A program made the translations under genes and the position numbers. A stretch of 23,184 bases of DNA, from positions 1-23,184 of the forward strand of contig CAMCZJ010000017.1 of the NCBI GenBank assembly GCA_945886995.1, given 5' to 3'. Below, piece after piece: positions 14,402 to 22,120 of the stretch. The stretch comes from Asaia bogorensis (GTDB lineage: Bacteria; Pseudomonadota; Alphaproteobacteria; Acetobacterales; Acetobacteraceae). The notes under the pieces are model-generated. The model had not been told where the DNA came from. It worked only from the letters and a program-made list of their open reading frames with translations, and did no database searches. How positions within the stretch are numbered: position 1 is the stretch's first letter; each line of letters opens with the position of its first letter.

Positions 14402-15337
14402 ATGCCGCGCTTGCGGCTTGATGTGGCGCTGACGCTGCTGGTGCTGGCCGCATTGGCGCTGGCGCCCTTTATGGGCTTCGGCGCCAATCATTACCTGACG
14501 CTATTTGCGCGCATCATGATATTAGCGGCGGCGGCGGTTTCGCTTTCCTTCCTGGTGGGCGGGGCCGGCCTCGCCAGCCTTGGGCATGCGGCGGCGATGG
14601 GCGTTGGCGCCTATGCCGTTGCCATTCTGGATGCGCATCGGCTGACCGATATCACCATTGTGCTGCCCGTGGCGATTGCCGCCGCCGCGCTGTTTTCCCT
14701 ACTGACGGGCGCAATCGCCATCAGGACCGAAGGCGTAAATTTCATCATGATCACGCTCGCCTTCGGGCAGATGGCGTTTTTCACCGCGTCGTCGCTTGCG
14801 GCCTATGGCGGGGATGATGGCTATACGCTCTATGACCGGACCGAGATTTTCGGCACGCGGCTCATGGAGAACCGGGTTTTCTTTCATTACCTGTGCCTCG
14901 GTTTTTTGGTGTTGTGCTGGGGCCTCTGCGCCATGTTGCTGGCCTCCCGCTTTGGGCGCGTGTTGCGCGCGGCGCGGGAAAATCCGCTACGCGCCCAAGC
15001 GGTGGGCTTCGCGCCTTATCCGTATCGGCTTTTGTCCTACGTCATTGCCGGCACGCTGGCGGGGTTGGCGGGCGTATTGTTTGCCAATGCCACAGAATTC
15101 GTCGCCCCCGCTTACATGAGCTGGCAGCGTTCCGGTGAATTGATTTTCATGGTGATCCTGGGCGGGCTAGGGCGGCTTTCCGGCGCCATCCTTGGCGCAG
15201 CGTTATTCGTGCTGCTGGAAAATTGGTTGCCCAGCCTGACCACGCATTGGAAAATGATCTTCGGTCCGCTGCTGATTTTGGCCGTGCTGTTCATGCGCGG
15301 CGGGCTGATTGGTTTTCTGGGGGCGCGCCGTGGCTGA
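14402..15337 (+). CDS. Branched-chain-type ABC transporter permease (LivM family)
   Basis: This is the second inner-membrane permease (311 aa). It shows the LivM pattern: an N-terminal hydrophobic block, SLSFLVGGAGLASLGHAAAMGVGAYA (about 47-72), the cytoplasmic segment AARENPLRAQAVGF (about 189-202) and VILGGLGRLSGAILGA (about 251-266), the ATPase-contact loop. The ATG at 14402 has AGGAG eight bases upstream. The frame is open further up (from 14282), but that part overlaps the preceding permease and is not needed. Its stop overlaps the ATPase start by 8 bp. Confidence 0.9.
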   Translation: MPRLRLDVALTLLVLAALALAPFMGFGANHYLTLFARIMILAAAAVSLSFLVGGAGLASLGHAAAMGVGAYAVAILDAHRLTDITIVLPVAIAAAALFSLLTGAIAIRTEGVNFIMITLAFGQMAFFTASSLAAYGGDDGYTLYDRTEIFGTRLMENRVFFHYLCLGFLVLCWGLCAMLLASRFGRVLRAARENPLRAQAVGFAPYPYRLLSYVIAGTLAGLAGVLFANATEFVAPAYMSWQRSGELIFMVILGGLGRLSGAILGAALFVLLENWLPSLTTHWKMIFGPLLILAVLFMRGGLIGFLGARRG

Positions 15338-16088
15338 AGCGCTGCTTTCTGCCCAAGGCTTGCGCAAGCATTATGGCGGGCTTGCGGTGACCAATGATGT
15401 CAGCCTTGACGTGCTACCTGGCGAAATCCACGCGCTGATCGGCCCGAATGGTGCGGGCAAGACCACGCTGATCCATCAAATCACCGGCACCGTCGCGCCT
15501 GATTCGGGGCGCGTCGTTTTCGCCGGGGCGGACATCACGCGGTTTTCCCTGCCGCGCCGTGTGCATGCTGGGCTCGCGCGCAGCTTTCAGATCACCAGCA
15601 TCATCGCTGGCTTTTCGGTATTGGAGAATGTGGCCTTGGCCGCGCAGGCCAAAAGCGGCTCTTCCTTTCGCTTCTTTCGTGCTGCCGCTTCGGAAGAAGC
15701 GTTAAACGAAGCCGCGCGCAACGCTTTGGCCGAGGTAGGGCTCGCTGATCGCGGAACCATCATCGCCGGCGCGTTGAGCCATGGCGAAAAGCGCGCGCTA
15801 GAGATTGCCATCGCACTCGCCACCCAACCGCGCTTGCTGCTGCTGGATGAACCACTCGCTGGCGCGGGACCAGAGGAAACCGAAAAGCTGATCACGCTGC
15901 TCCGCCGCCTCAAATCGCGCTACGCTATCCTGCTTGTGGAACACGACATGCAGGCAGTATTTGCCTTGGCAGATCGCATTTCCGTCCTCGCCGAAGGCCG
16001 CATCATTGCAAGTGGCAGCACCGCCGAGATTCGTGCGAGTGCGGAAGTACGCGCCGCCTATCTTGGCGAAGAAGACGTGCCATGCTGA
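15330..16088 (+). CDS. Branched-chain-type ABC transporter ATP-binding protein (LivG family)
   Basis: This is a cytoplasmic ATPase (252 aa) that powers import. Walker A GPNGAGKT is at 38-45. The signature is LSHGEKR (149-155), the variant usual for LivG rather than LSGGQ. Walker B LLLLDEP is at 169-175 and the switch His205 is in LVEHDM. The LivG-specific FQITSIIAGFSVLENV segment is at about 86-101. The start is GTG 15330, overlapping the permease stop. The final codons overlap the next ATPase gene by 7 bp, so the two subunits are translationally coupled. Confidence 0.92.
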   Translation: MAEALLSAQGLRKHYGGLAVTNDVSLDVLPGEIHALIGPNGAGKTTLIHQITGTVAPDSGRVVFAGADITRFSLPRRVHAGLARSFQITSIIAGFSVLENVALAAQAKSGSSFRFFRAAASEEALNEAARNALAEVGLADRGTIIAGALSHGEKRALEIAIALATQPRLLLLDEPLAGAGPEETEKLITLLRRLKSRYAILLVEHDMQAVFALADRISVLAEGRIIASGSTAEIRASAEVRAAYLGEEDVPC

Positions 16089-16783
16089 CGCTTGAAGGCG
16101 TGGTCGCCGGCTATGGTGAAAGCCAGGTGCTGAATGGCATCAGCTTTGGCGTGGGCGCGGCGCAGGTGGTGACACTGCTTGGGCGCAATGGGATGGGCAA
16201 GACCACCACGGTGCGCGCCATCATGGGGCTGATCCGGCCGAGTGCTGGGCATATCCGTTTTGATGGCGCGGAGATTACCGGCGCCGCCCCCTATAGCATC
16301 GCGCAGCGCGGCATTGGCCTGGTGCCGGAAGGGCGGCAGATTTTCCCGACGCTCAGTGTTGAAGAAAACCTTGTTGCCACCGCCGCCAACCGCGCGGGCG
16401 GCACGGCGCGTTGGGATTTACCCGAGATCTACGCGCTATTCCCGCGCCTCGCAGAACGGCGCCGCCAATCCGGCGCCAAGCTTTCGGGCGGGGAACAGCA
16501 AATGCTCGCCATTGGCCGCGCTTTGATGACCAATCCGCGCTTGCTGGTGCTGGATGAGGCGACTGAGGGCCTGGCACCCTTGATCCGCGCCGAAATCTGG
16601 CAAGTGATGGCGAAGCTGCGCGCCGAAGGTCAGGCGATTTTGCTGATAGATAAAAATCTGGCCGCCGTCATGCGCCTTGCTGATTGGCATGTGGTGATCG
16701 AGAAGGGCCGCGTGGTCTGGCAGGGCGATAGCGCGGCACTCGCCGCAGCGCCCGAAATCCGCGATACTTATTTGCATGTCTGA
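16082..16783 (+). CDS. Branched-chain-type ABC transporter ATP-binding protein (LivF family)
   Basis: This is the second ATPase subunit (233 aa). Walker A GRNGMGKT is at 34-41, VPEGRQIFPTLSVEENL (81-97) is a LivF hallmark, the signature LSGGEQQ is at 134-140, and Walker B LLVLDEAT is at 154-161. The switch position reads LIDKN (188-192) where LivF proteins usually have VEQN and other ABC ATPases a His. The ATG at 16082 overlaps the LivG-type stop. Together with the preceding three genes and the binding protein it makes a complete importer. A cupin gene follows 18 bp downstream. Confidence 0.92.
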   Translation: MLTLEGVVAGYGESQVLNGISFGVGAAQVVTLLGRNGMGKTTTVRAIMGLIRPSAGHIRFDGAEITGAAPYSIAQRGIGLVPEGRQIFPTLSVEENLVATAANRAGGTARWDLPEIYALFPRLAERRRQSGAKLSGGEQQMLAIGRALMTNPRLLVLDEATEGLAPLIRAEIWQVMAKLRAEGQAILLIDKNLAAVMRLADWHVVIEKGRVVWQGDSAALAAAPEIRDTYLHV

Positions 16784-16801
16784 AACAGGGAGCCTCAGAA
16801 A

Positions 16802-17242
16802 ATGAGCATGACAGCAGGTGTGACCCCAGCCGGCACTGGTGAGGGTGGGGTTGTTTGGTCCATCCTCGGGCAGACGTACAAACCCGTGGCGCATAGCGAA
16901 AGCTGCTTCGCTTTCGATACACTGTTTCCGCCCGGCACCTTCGTGCCGCCGCATATCCACACCACTCAGGATGAATTCATCCGCGTGCTGGAAGGGCAGT
17001 TTGATCTGTTTCTGCATGGCCAAGCCGCCACCGCCAAGGCGGGTGATCTGATCCGCCTGCCGATGGGCATCGCCCATGGCATCTTCAACAAAACCGAAGC
17101 ACCGGTGCGCGCGCTATTCTGGGTGAGCCCAGCGCGTGGGCTCTACAAGCTTTTCACCCGCATCCATAACGTGCCGGATCCCGGCGAAGTGGTGCGTATT
17201 GCGGCAGAGCATGAGGTGAATTTCCTGCCACCGCCGGGCTGA
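16802..17242 (+). CDS. Cupin-domain protein
   Basis: This is a single-domain cupin (146 aa), probably a metal-binding cytoplasmic protein. Motif 1 is PPHIHTTQDEFIRVLEGQ (49-66) with ligands His51, His53 and Glu58, and motif 2 includes PMGIAHGIFN with His92. This is the full 3-His/1-Glu set of metal-dependent cupins. GGGAG before ATG 16802 gives a fair ribosome-binding site. It lies 18 bp after the importer ATPase gene and so probably belongs to the same operon, perhaps acting on the imported compound. It may instead be a sugar or small-molecule sensor; the reaction is unknown. It converges on the enoyl-CoA hydratase gene with only 2 bp between stops. Confidence 0.85.
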   Translation: MSMTAGVTPAGTGEGGVVWSILGQTYKPVAHSESCFAFDTLFPPGTFVPPHIHTTQDEFIRVLEGQFDLFLHGQAATAKAGDLIRLPMGIAHGIFNKTEAPVRALFWVSPARGLYKLFTRIHNVPDPGEVVRIAAEHEVNFLPPPG

Positions 17243-17244
17243 AT

Positions 17245-18027
17245 TCAGCGCTTCTTTTTGCGCGCCTTCTGTTCTTCCAGGAAGGCGCGCATCATGCGCT
17301 TTGGTTCATCCGTGTTCCAGGATGCCGCGAAGGCGGTGATGCCGACGGCAATCGCCTCACTGATTGGGCGATCTTCCCATTGCCGAATCAGCGCCTTCTG
17401 CGCGCGAAGTGCCTGCGGCCCCGCCGCCAATAGATTGGCGATCCAGGCTTCGATGCGCGCATCAATGCGTTCGCGATGCGCGACTTCTTCCAATAGACCC
17501 CAGGCAAGCGCATCAGCGGCTGAGATGGTCTCAGCCAGCAGCAGCAAGCGCCTGGTGCGGCCCCAGCCGATCAGGCCGGGCAGTAATGCGGCTTCCACCA
17601 CGGAAGGGATACCAACGCGCACTTCCGGCATGCCAAATTTCGCGTCCCGCACGGCGATCCGCATATCGCAAGCGGCAGCCACTTCCAGCCCAGCGCCAAG
17701 GCACCAGCCATTGATGCGCGCAATCACCGGCACAGGCAGGTCGCGAATGGCAGCACAAATGCCATGTACGCGGCCGATGAAGGCTTCAGCTTCTGCCGGC
17801 GTTTTCAAAGCCGCCATGGCGCCAATATCAGCACCGCCAATGAAGGCGCGCTCCCCTTCGCCGGTCAGCACCGCCGCGCGCAGGCCAGAGTGCTTTGCAA
17901 GATCGCGCAGCGCCGCAATCGCCTCATCCAAAAGTGCTGGGTTCAGCGTATTCAGCTTGGCATCATGCGCCACCGTCAGCCGCGCCACACCGTGCGTATC
18001 CACAACAACGTCAAACTTTCCACTCAT
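17245..18027 (-). CDS. Enoyl-CoA hydratase/isomerase family protein
   Basis: This is a crotonase-fold protein (260 aa), which typically hydrates or rearranges enoyl-CoA esters in beta-oxidation or aromatic degradation. The oxyanion-hole segments AFIGGADIGAM (61-71) and CLGAGLEVAAACD (109-121) are present. Both acidic residues matching the hydratase pair are visible: Glu115 in GLEVAAACD and Glu135 in GMPEVRVG. This supports true hydratase chemistry. The C-terminus ends in a basic KARKKKR tail. The ATG overlaps the FAD monooxygenase stop (ATGA), so it is the last gene of a minus-strand operon. The CoA substrate is not identifiable. Confidence 0.88.
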   Translation of the reverse strand: MSGKFDVVVDTHGVARLTVAHDAKLNTLNPALLDEAIAALRDLAKHSGLRAAVLTGEGERAFIGGADIGAMAALKTPAEAEAFIGRVHGICAAIRDLPVPVIARINGWCLGAGLEVAAACDMRIAVRDAKFGMPEVRVGIPSVVEAALLPGLIGWGRTRRLLLLAETISAADALAWGLLEEVAHRERIDARIEAWIANLLAAGPQALRAQKALIRQWEDRPISEAIAVGITAFAASWNTDEPKRMMRAFLEEQKARKKKR

Positions 18028-19241
18028 GCGCGCTTTCCTGCTGCAAAACCGGCCATTTGCGCATAGCCGCCGGCAATGGCGGCGAGTTCCTCGCGCGAAA
18101 TCACATCTTCCAGCCGCGCAAACCCATCGGGCGCGCGCGCGCTGACTTCATCCACCACGCGTTCCGGCCCGCCCTTGCGATTGGCGCGCACAATCTCGGC
18201 CGTCTTCGGCAGGCGTTCTGCCGCATAGGCCGCAATCGCCGCTTCCGGCGCCTGAGACGCCAGCAAATCGGCAAGGCAGCGTGCATCAAGCACCGCTTGC
18301 GATGCGCCATTCGATCCGACCGGATACATGGGGTGCGCGGCATCGCCCAATAGCGTCACGCGGCCTCGGGTCCAGAAGGGCAAGGGGTCTCGGTCGCACA
18401 TCGGGTATTCCCAGAATTCCGGCGTGGCGCGCACCAGCGCAGCAACATCCAGAAAGGGAATGCGAAACCGCGCGACATGCGCCAGCACTTCATCAAGCTG
18501 GCCTGCGCGTGACCAATCTTCCCGCCGAGGCGGCGGTTTGCTCGCATCGCCAATCTGCGCACAAACAACCCAATTCGTCAGCCGCGTGGCAGGGGATGCG
18601 CAAGGGGCGATCGGGTAAAGCACCAGCTTTTCCTTCATATCGCCGGCGACAATCATGGTGTCGCCGCCTTCAAAAGCCGGCCATTCCACCGCGCCGCGCC
18701 ACATCTGAATGCCATTCCAGCGAATACCGCCATCATCCGGATGCAAGCTGGCGCGAATGACAGAATGAATGCCATCAGCGCCAATCAGCACATCGCCCCG
18801 TAGGCTACGCCCATCCGCCAGATGCGCCGTGATGCCCCCAGCATCCTGCGTGGAGCCCTGTAGCCGCGCATGGCGCAGCAAAGCGCCATTCGGCAGACGC
18901 GCTTCCGCTGCCTGCCACAGTACCTGATGCAAATGCCCGCGATGGATGGAAAATTGCGGCACCTCATGCCCCGCCCAAATGCCGCGCGGTTCCTGCCAGA
19001 TTTCCTGACCGAAGCGATTCAAATAGCGCAATTCGCGCGTGCGAATACCAACCCCATCCAGCGCCGGCAGCAGATCAAGCGCGGCCAATTCGCGGATGGC
19101 ATGCGGCAGCGTATTGATGCCCACACCAAGCGGCTTCACTTCCGCCGCAGCTTCCAGCACCGTGCACCCAATGCCGCGCTGATGCAGCATAAGCGCCAGC
19201 GCCAAGCCACCAACACCACCGCCGGCAATCAATACATGCAT
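18024..19241 (-). CDS. FAD-dependent monooxygenase, PhzS/salicylate hydroxylase-like
   Basis: This is a class A flavoprotein monooxygenase (405 aa) that uses NAD(P)H and O2 to hydroxylate an aromatic or heterocyclic substrate. It has the N-terminal FAD-binding fold MHVLIAGGGVGGLALALML with GGGVGG (7-12), the mid-protein GADGIHSVIR (the DG motif contacting FAD and NADPH), and the C-terminal GD motif LLGDAAHPMYPVGSNGASQAV. The YPVGSNGASQA ending resembles the PhzS (5-methylphenazine-1-carboxylate monooxygenase) branch. ATG 19241 gives the canonical start; GTG 19250 would add three residues. It lies 11 bp after the asparaginase stop and overlaps the enoyl-CoA hydratase start. The true substrate is unknown; no phenazine genes are nearby. 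Confidence 0.85.
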   Translation of the reverse strand: MHVLIAGGGVGGLALALMLHQRGIGCTVLEAAAEVKPLGVGINTLPHAIRELAALDLLPALDGVGIRTRELRYLNRFGQEIWQEPRGIWAGHEVPQFSIHRGHLHQVLWQAAEARLPNGALLRHARLQGSTQDAGGITAHLADGRSLRGDVLIGADGIHSVIRASLHPDDGGIRWNGIQMWRGAVEWPAFEGGDTMIVAGDMKEKLVLYPIAPCASPATRLTNWVVCAQIGDASKPPPRREDWSRAGQLDEVLAHVARFRIPFLDVAALVRATPEFWEYPMCDRDPLPFWTRGRVTLLGDAAHPMYPVGSNGASQAVLDARCLADLLASQAPEAAIAAYAAERLPKTAEIVRANRKGGPERVVDEVSARAPDGFARLEDVISREELAAIAGGYAQMAGFAAGKRA

Positions 19242-19252
19242 CGGCGCCACCG

Positions 19253-20263
19253 TTACGCCGGCAGAGTCACGGCAATATGGCCAACGGGCTTGCCATTGCT
19301 ATCCGCGATATCGCCTTCAACCGCCTGCACCAGCGCCGCCGTGCTGGCCGCATCCAGCAATCCAAGCCGCCCAAGCAATGCCGCGAAAACCCCCATCTTG
19401 GCGCGCGATGCGCCATCGGCGAGTTTCACCGCGATCCCCAAACCTTGATCCGGCACAAAGCCCACCACAAAACCTTCCGCGCCGCCTTTCAGCAGCACGC
19501 GCCCATTGGTTGCCCGCACAATCCGGCTGGTCGCCTGATCCCGGCCGGAAAGATGATCTGGATACTTCGCAATGGCCGCCTGCAATCTTTCAATCGCGGT
19601 GCGCCGCGCGGGGCTTGCCACCTTGCGCGCTGCCCAGCGTGCAGCGGCTTGCGCCATGGCTTCCATGGAAAGCGCCAAGGCCGGCAGGCCACAGCCATCA
19701 ACACCGGCCTGCAAACGCCCTGCATCGCTGCCGAGCAATTCCGAAAGAATTTCCAGATAAAGCTTTTGCGTCGGATGCGTGGGATCGCCATAGCCCGCGA
19801 CTGGCGCACCAAGCTTTTGCGCCACGCTCAAGAAGCCGCAATGCTTTCCGGAGCAATTATGATAGATGCGGGACCGGTCCCCGCCCGCGCGATAAATCTT
19901 TGCCTGATCAGCGGCTGCGCGCGGCATATCCGGCCCACACACCAGCGCGGATTCGGAAAGCCCCATGCGCGACAGCCAATCGCGCACCAACGCCACCTGA
20001 AAATCCTCAGCACTATGGGATGCGCAGGATAGCGCCAAATGCTCTTCACTCAGCCCCAGCGCATCCGCCGCACCCGTTTCCACCAGCGCCACCGCCTGAT
20101 AGGGCTTCAAGGATGACCGTGGAAAGGTGACGAAAGCCGGATCACCCATCGCCAGCACCTGGCAGCCGTTGCTATCCATCACCACAGCGATGCCATGATG
20201 AATGCTCTCCACCGCCGGGCCGCGATGGATTACCGCCAATTGCACAAAGGGGCTTTGCATCAT
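19253..20263 (-). CDS. Asparaginase, Rhizobium etli (ReAV) type
   Basis: This is an L-asparaginase of the class 3 / AnsA family (336 aa from this start), hydrolysing asparagine to aspartate and ammonia. It is unrelated in fold to E. coli asparaginases. Residues matching those described for ReAV are present: Ser50 and Lys53 in PRSSLKP, Ser82 in CASHS, the metal-site residues Cys137 and Lys140 in CSGKH and Cys191 in DGCGLP, and Lys260 in LLKGG. The start is ambiguous: three ATGs in a row (20266, 20263, 20260) follow a GTG at 20269. The AGG at 20269-20271 favours 20263 or 20260. There is no evident signal peptide. It lies within a minus-strand operon, 27 bp after the MDR gene. Confidence 0.87.
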   Translation of the reverse strand: MMQSPFVQLAVIHRGPAVESIHHGIAVVMDSNGCQVLAMGDPAFVTFPRSSLKPYQAVALVETGAADALGLSEEHLALSCASHSAEDFQVALVRDWLSRMGLSESALVCGPDMPRAAADQAKIYRAGGDRSRIYHNCSGKHCGFLSVAQKLGAPVAGYGDPTHPTQKLYLEILSELLGSDAGRLQAGVDGCGLPALALSMEAMAQAAARWAARKVASPARRTAIERLQAAIAKYPDHLSGRDQATSRIVRATNGRVLLKGGAEGFVVGFVPDQGLGIAVKLADGASRAKMGVFAALLGRLGLLDAASTAALVQAVEGDIADSNGKPVGHIAVTLPA

Positions 20264-20290
20264 CATCACCTAATCAACGTCGCGCGGGCT

Positions 20291-21301
20291 TCAGAAATCT
20301 TCCAGCACAACCTTGCCGATCATGCCGCCGCCTTCGACCAGCGCATGCGCTTGCGTCAGATTGGCCGCGGTTATTTTGCCCAAGTTCTGCGTCATGGTGC
20401 CGCGCATGCGCCCGGCTTCGATCAGCCCCGCAACCTCATTCAACAGGCGGTGCTGTTCAATCATGTCGGGCGTATTGAACAAGGGGCGCGTGAACATCAG
20501 TTCCCAATGGATCGAAACCGATTTGCGCATGACATCGCGCGCATCCACCGGCGCCTGGCTTTCAATCAACAGAATGCGCCCCTGCGGCGCCACCGCATCC
20601 ACCATGGCAGCCCAGTTCTTCGCAGTAGTATTGGCAGAATAGATGTAATTGGCGCCACGCAAGCCAAGCGCCTTCATCTGCGCGGCGATATCGCCATGAT
20701 GATCCACCACATGATGCGCGCCCAGATCACGGCACCATTGCACGCTTTCTGCGCGTGAAGCGGTAGCCACCACGGTCATTCCCGTGAGCGCGCGCGCCAT
20801 CTGGATCACCATGGACCCCACACCACCCGCACCCGCAATCACCAGCAGAGTCTGCCCCTGCGCGCCACCTTGCGGCACGCCAAGGCGATCAAACAAACCC
20901 TCCCAAGCGGTAATCGCTGTCAACGGCACGGCGGCGGCTTCCGGGAAGGTCAGGTTGCGCGGCTTCCGCCCAACAATGCGTTCATCCACCAGATGTAATT
21001 CAGCATTGGTGCCCGAACGATTGATCACGCCCGCGTAAAACACCTCATCGCCTGGGCGAAACAGCGTGCAATCCGGCCCCACGGCACGCACCACGCCGGC
21101 GCCATCAAAGCCAAGAATGCGCGGCGCCTCACCGGGGTCATCGCGGCGACGCACCTTGGTATCCACCGGGTTCACCGACACTGCATGAATTTCCACCAGC
21201 ATATCGCGCCCCGTGGGCGCAGCGGGGGCTGCGATCTCCAGATTAACCAGCGCATCAGCCTGATCAATCGGCAGGCATTTCCGGTATCCAACGGCTTTCA
21301 T
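20291..21301 (-). CDS. MDR-superfamily NADPH:quinone oxidoreductase / zinc-type alcohol dehydrogenase-like protein
   Basis: This is a medium-chain dehydrogenase/reductase (336 aa). It has an N-terminal GroES-like domain containing VSVNPVDTKVRRRD (about 46-59), GFDGAGVV and FRPGDEVFY, then a Rossmann domain with AGAGGVGSMVIQMAR (about 155-169) for NADPH binding. It lacks the cysteine/histidine zinc ligands of true alcohol dehydrogenases, so a quinone or enone reductase activity is more likely. ATG 21301 is preceded by GAGGG on the minus strand, better than the upstream in-frame TTG at 21313. It lies 24 bp downstream of the metallopeptidase gene. Confidence 0.85.
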   Translation of the reverse strand: MKAVGYRKCLPIDQADALVNLEIAAPAAPTGRDMLVEIHAVSVNPVDTKVRRRDDPGEAPRILGFDGAGVVRAVGPDCTLFRPGDEVFYAGVINRSGTNAELHLVDERIVGRKPRNLTFPEAAAVPLTAITAWEGLFDRLGVPQGGAQGQTLLVIAGAGGVGSMVIQMARALTGMTVVATASRAESVQWCRDLGAHHVVDHHGDIAAQMKALGLRGANYIYSANTTAKNWAAMVDAVAPQGRILLIESQAPVDARDVMRKSVSIHWELMFTRPLFNTPDMIEQHRLLNEVAGLIEAGRMRGTMTQNLGKITAANLTQAHALVEGGGMIGKVVLEDF

Positions 21302-21325
21302 GGTAACCCTCAATCCTTCTGCTTA

Positions 21326-22045
21326 TCAGCCAACGCGCATCAATGCCGGGCCGTCTTCCCGCAACCAGGTCTCCGCCTCATCCCGATGCGGCGCCAGTGC
21401 GGCGACATGCGCCCAGAAGCGCGGAGAATGGTTCAGCTCACGCAGATGCGCGACCTCATGCGCTACCACATAATCCAGCACCGCATCCGGCGCCATGACC
21501 AGCCGCCAAGAAAACGCGAGTGTGCCATCAGGCGCGCAGGACCCCCAGCGGCTTTGCGTATCCTTCACGCGAATGGCCTTGATCGTGACGCCCAGTTTCT
21601 CGGCATGGATCGCGGCCAAGGGGATGATGCGCCGTTTTGCCTCGGTCCGCAGGAAATCGCGCAAGCGCCGGGGCAGAAATTCCGCCGCGCCTGTCACAAT
21701 AATGGCGCCATTTTCCACAAAAGCGGCGCCGCGCCGCGATGGGTCATGCAGCACCGGATGCGGCACACCGCCCAAGGGCACCGCAGCACCATGCGCCAGC
21801 GAAATGCTCGGCGCCAGCGCCTTGATCCGCCGCAGCACCCAGGCGGCATGGGTGGTCAAAAGCGCCAAGCCAGCGCGGCGGCTTGCGCGCATGGGCAGCG
21901 TTACCACCACATCACCCGCACGCGGATCAATGCGCAGGCTGACAGAGCGTGCGCGTTCTGAACGCCGCCAGCGCACAGGGCAAAGCTCCGGCGGGCCCAG
22001 CAAGCCAGGCGAAAGCGGCACCATTTCCGAATCGGGCAGGGACAT
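21326..22045 (-). CDS. YgjP/DUF45-type metal-dependent hydrolase
   Basis: This is a predicted zinc metallopeptidase (239 aa) of the YgjP-like (DUF45) family. The N-terminal half (RARSVSLRIDPRAGDVVVTLP, split at about 31-51) is the usual beta-rich part. The catalytic core has RWGSC (166-170), the zinc motif HEVAH (196-200), and the third ligand His206 in ELNHSPRFW. ATG 22045 matches the common short N-terminus; ATG 22081 would add 12 residues of low similarity. It is the first gene of a minus-strand run of five, so it would share the divergent control region with the EamA gene. The biological substrate of this family is poorly known. Confidence 0.87.
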   Translation of the reverse strand: MSLPDSEMVPLSPGLLGPPELCPVRWRRSERARSVSLRIDPRAGDVVVTLPMRASRRAGLALLTTHAAWVLRRIKALAPSISLAHGAAVPLGGVPHPVLHDPSRRGAAFVENGAIIVTGAAEFLPRRLRDFLRTEAKRRIIPLAAIHAEKLGVTIKAIRVKDTQSRWGSCAPDGTLAFSWRLVMAPDAVLDYVVAHEVAHLRELNHSPRFWAHVAALAPHRDEAETWLREDGPALMRVG

Positions 22046-22085
22046 CACCGCACCATGCCTGCAAGAGCGTGCAGTTTTCAACCGC

Positions 22086-22117
22086 TTGACACTGCGCCCG
22101 TTTCACGCGCGAGTGTC
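22086..22117 (+). promoter_or_regulatory. Candidate promoter with palindrome upstream of the EamA gene
   Basis: A consensus -35 TTGACA (22086-22091) is followed, 17 bp later, by a weak -10 (GCGAGT, 22109-22114). The inverted repeat GACACT-GCGC (22088-22097) / GCGC-G-AGTGTC (22107-22117) overlies both. The expected transcription start is near the ATG at 22121, implying a leaderless or very short-leader mRNA. The palindrome could be an operator. The poor -10 keeps confidence low. Confidence 0.35.
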
Positions 22118-22120
22118 GCC

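Noticed and set aside
19277..20130. Two ~250-aa open frames on the plus strand
   Set aside because: Both are antisense to the asparaginase gene, whose active-site residues are intact; the translations have shadow-frame composition.
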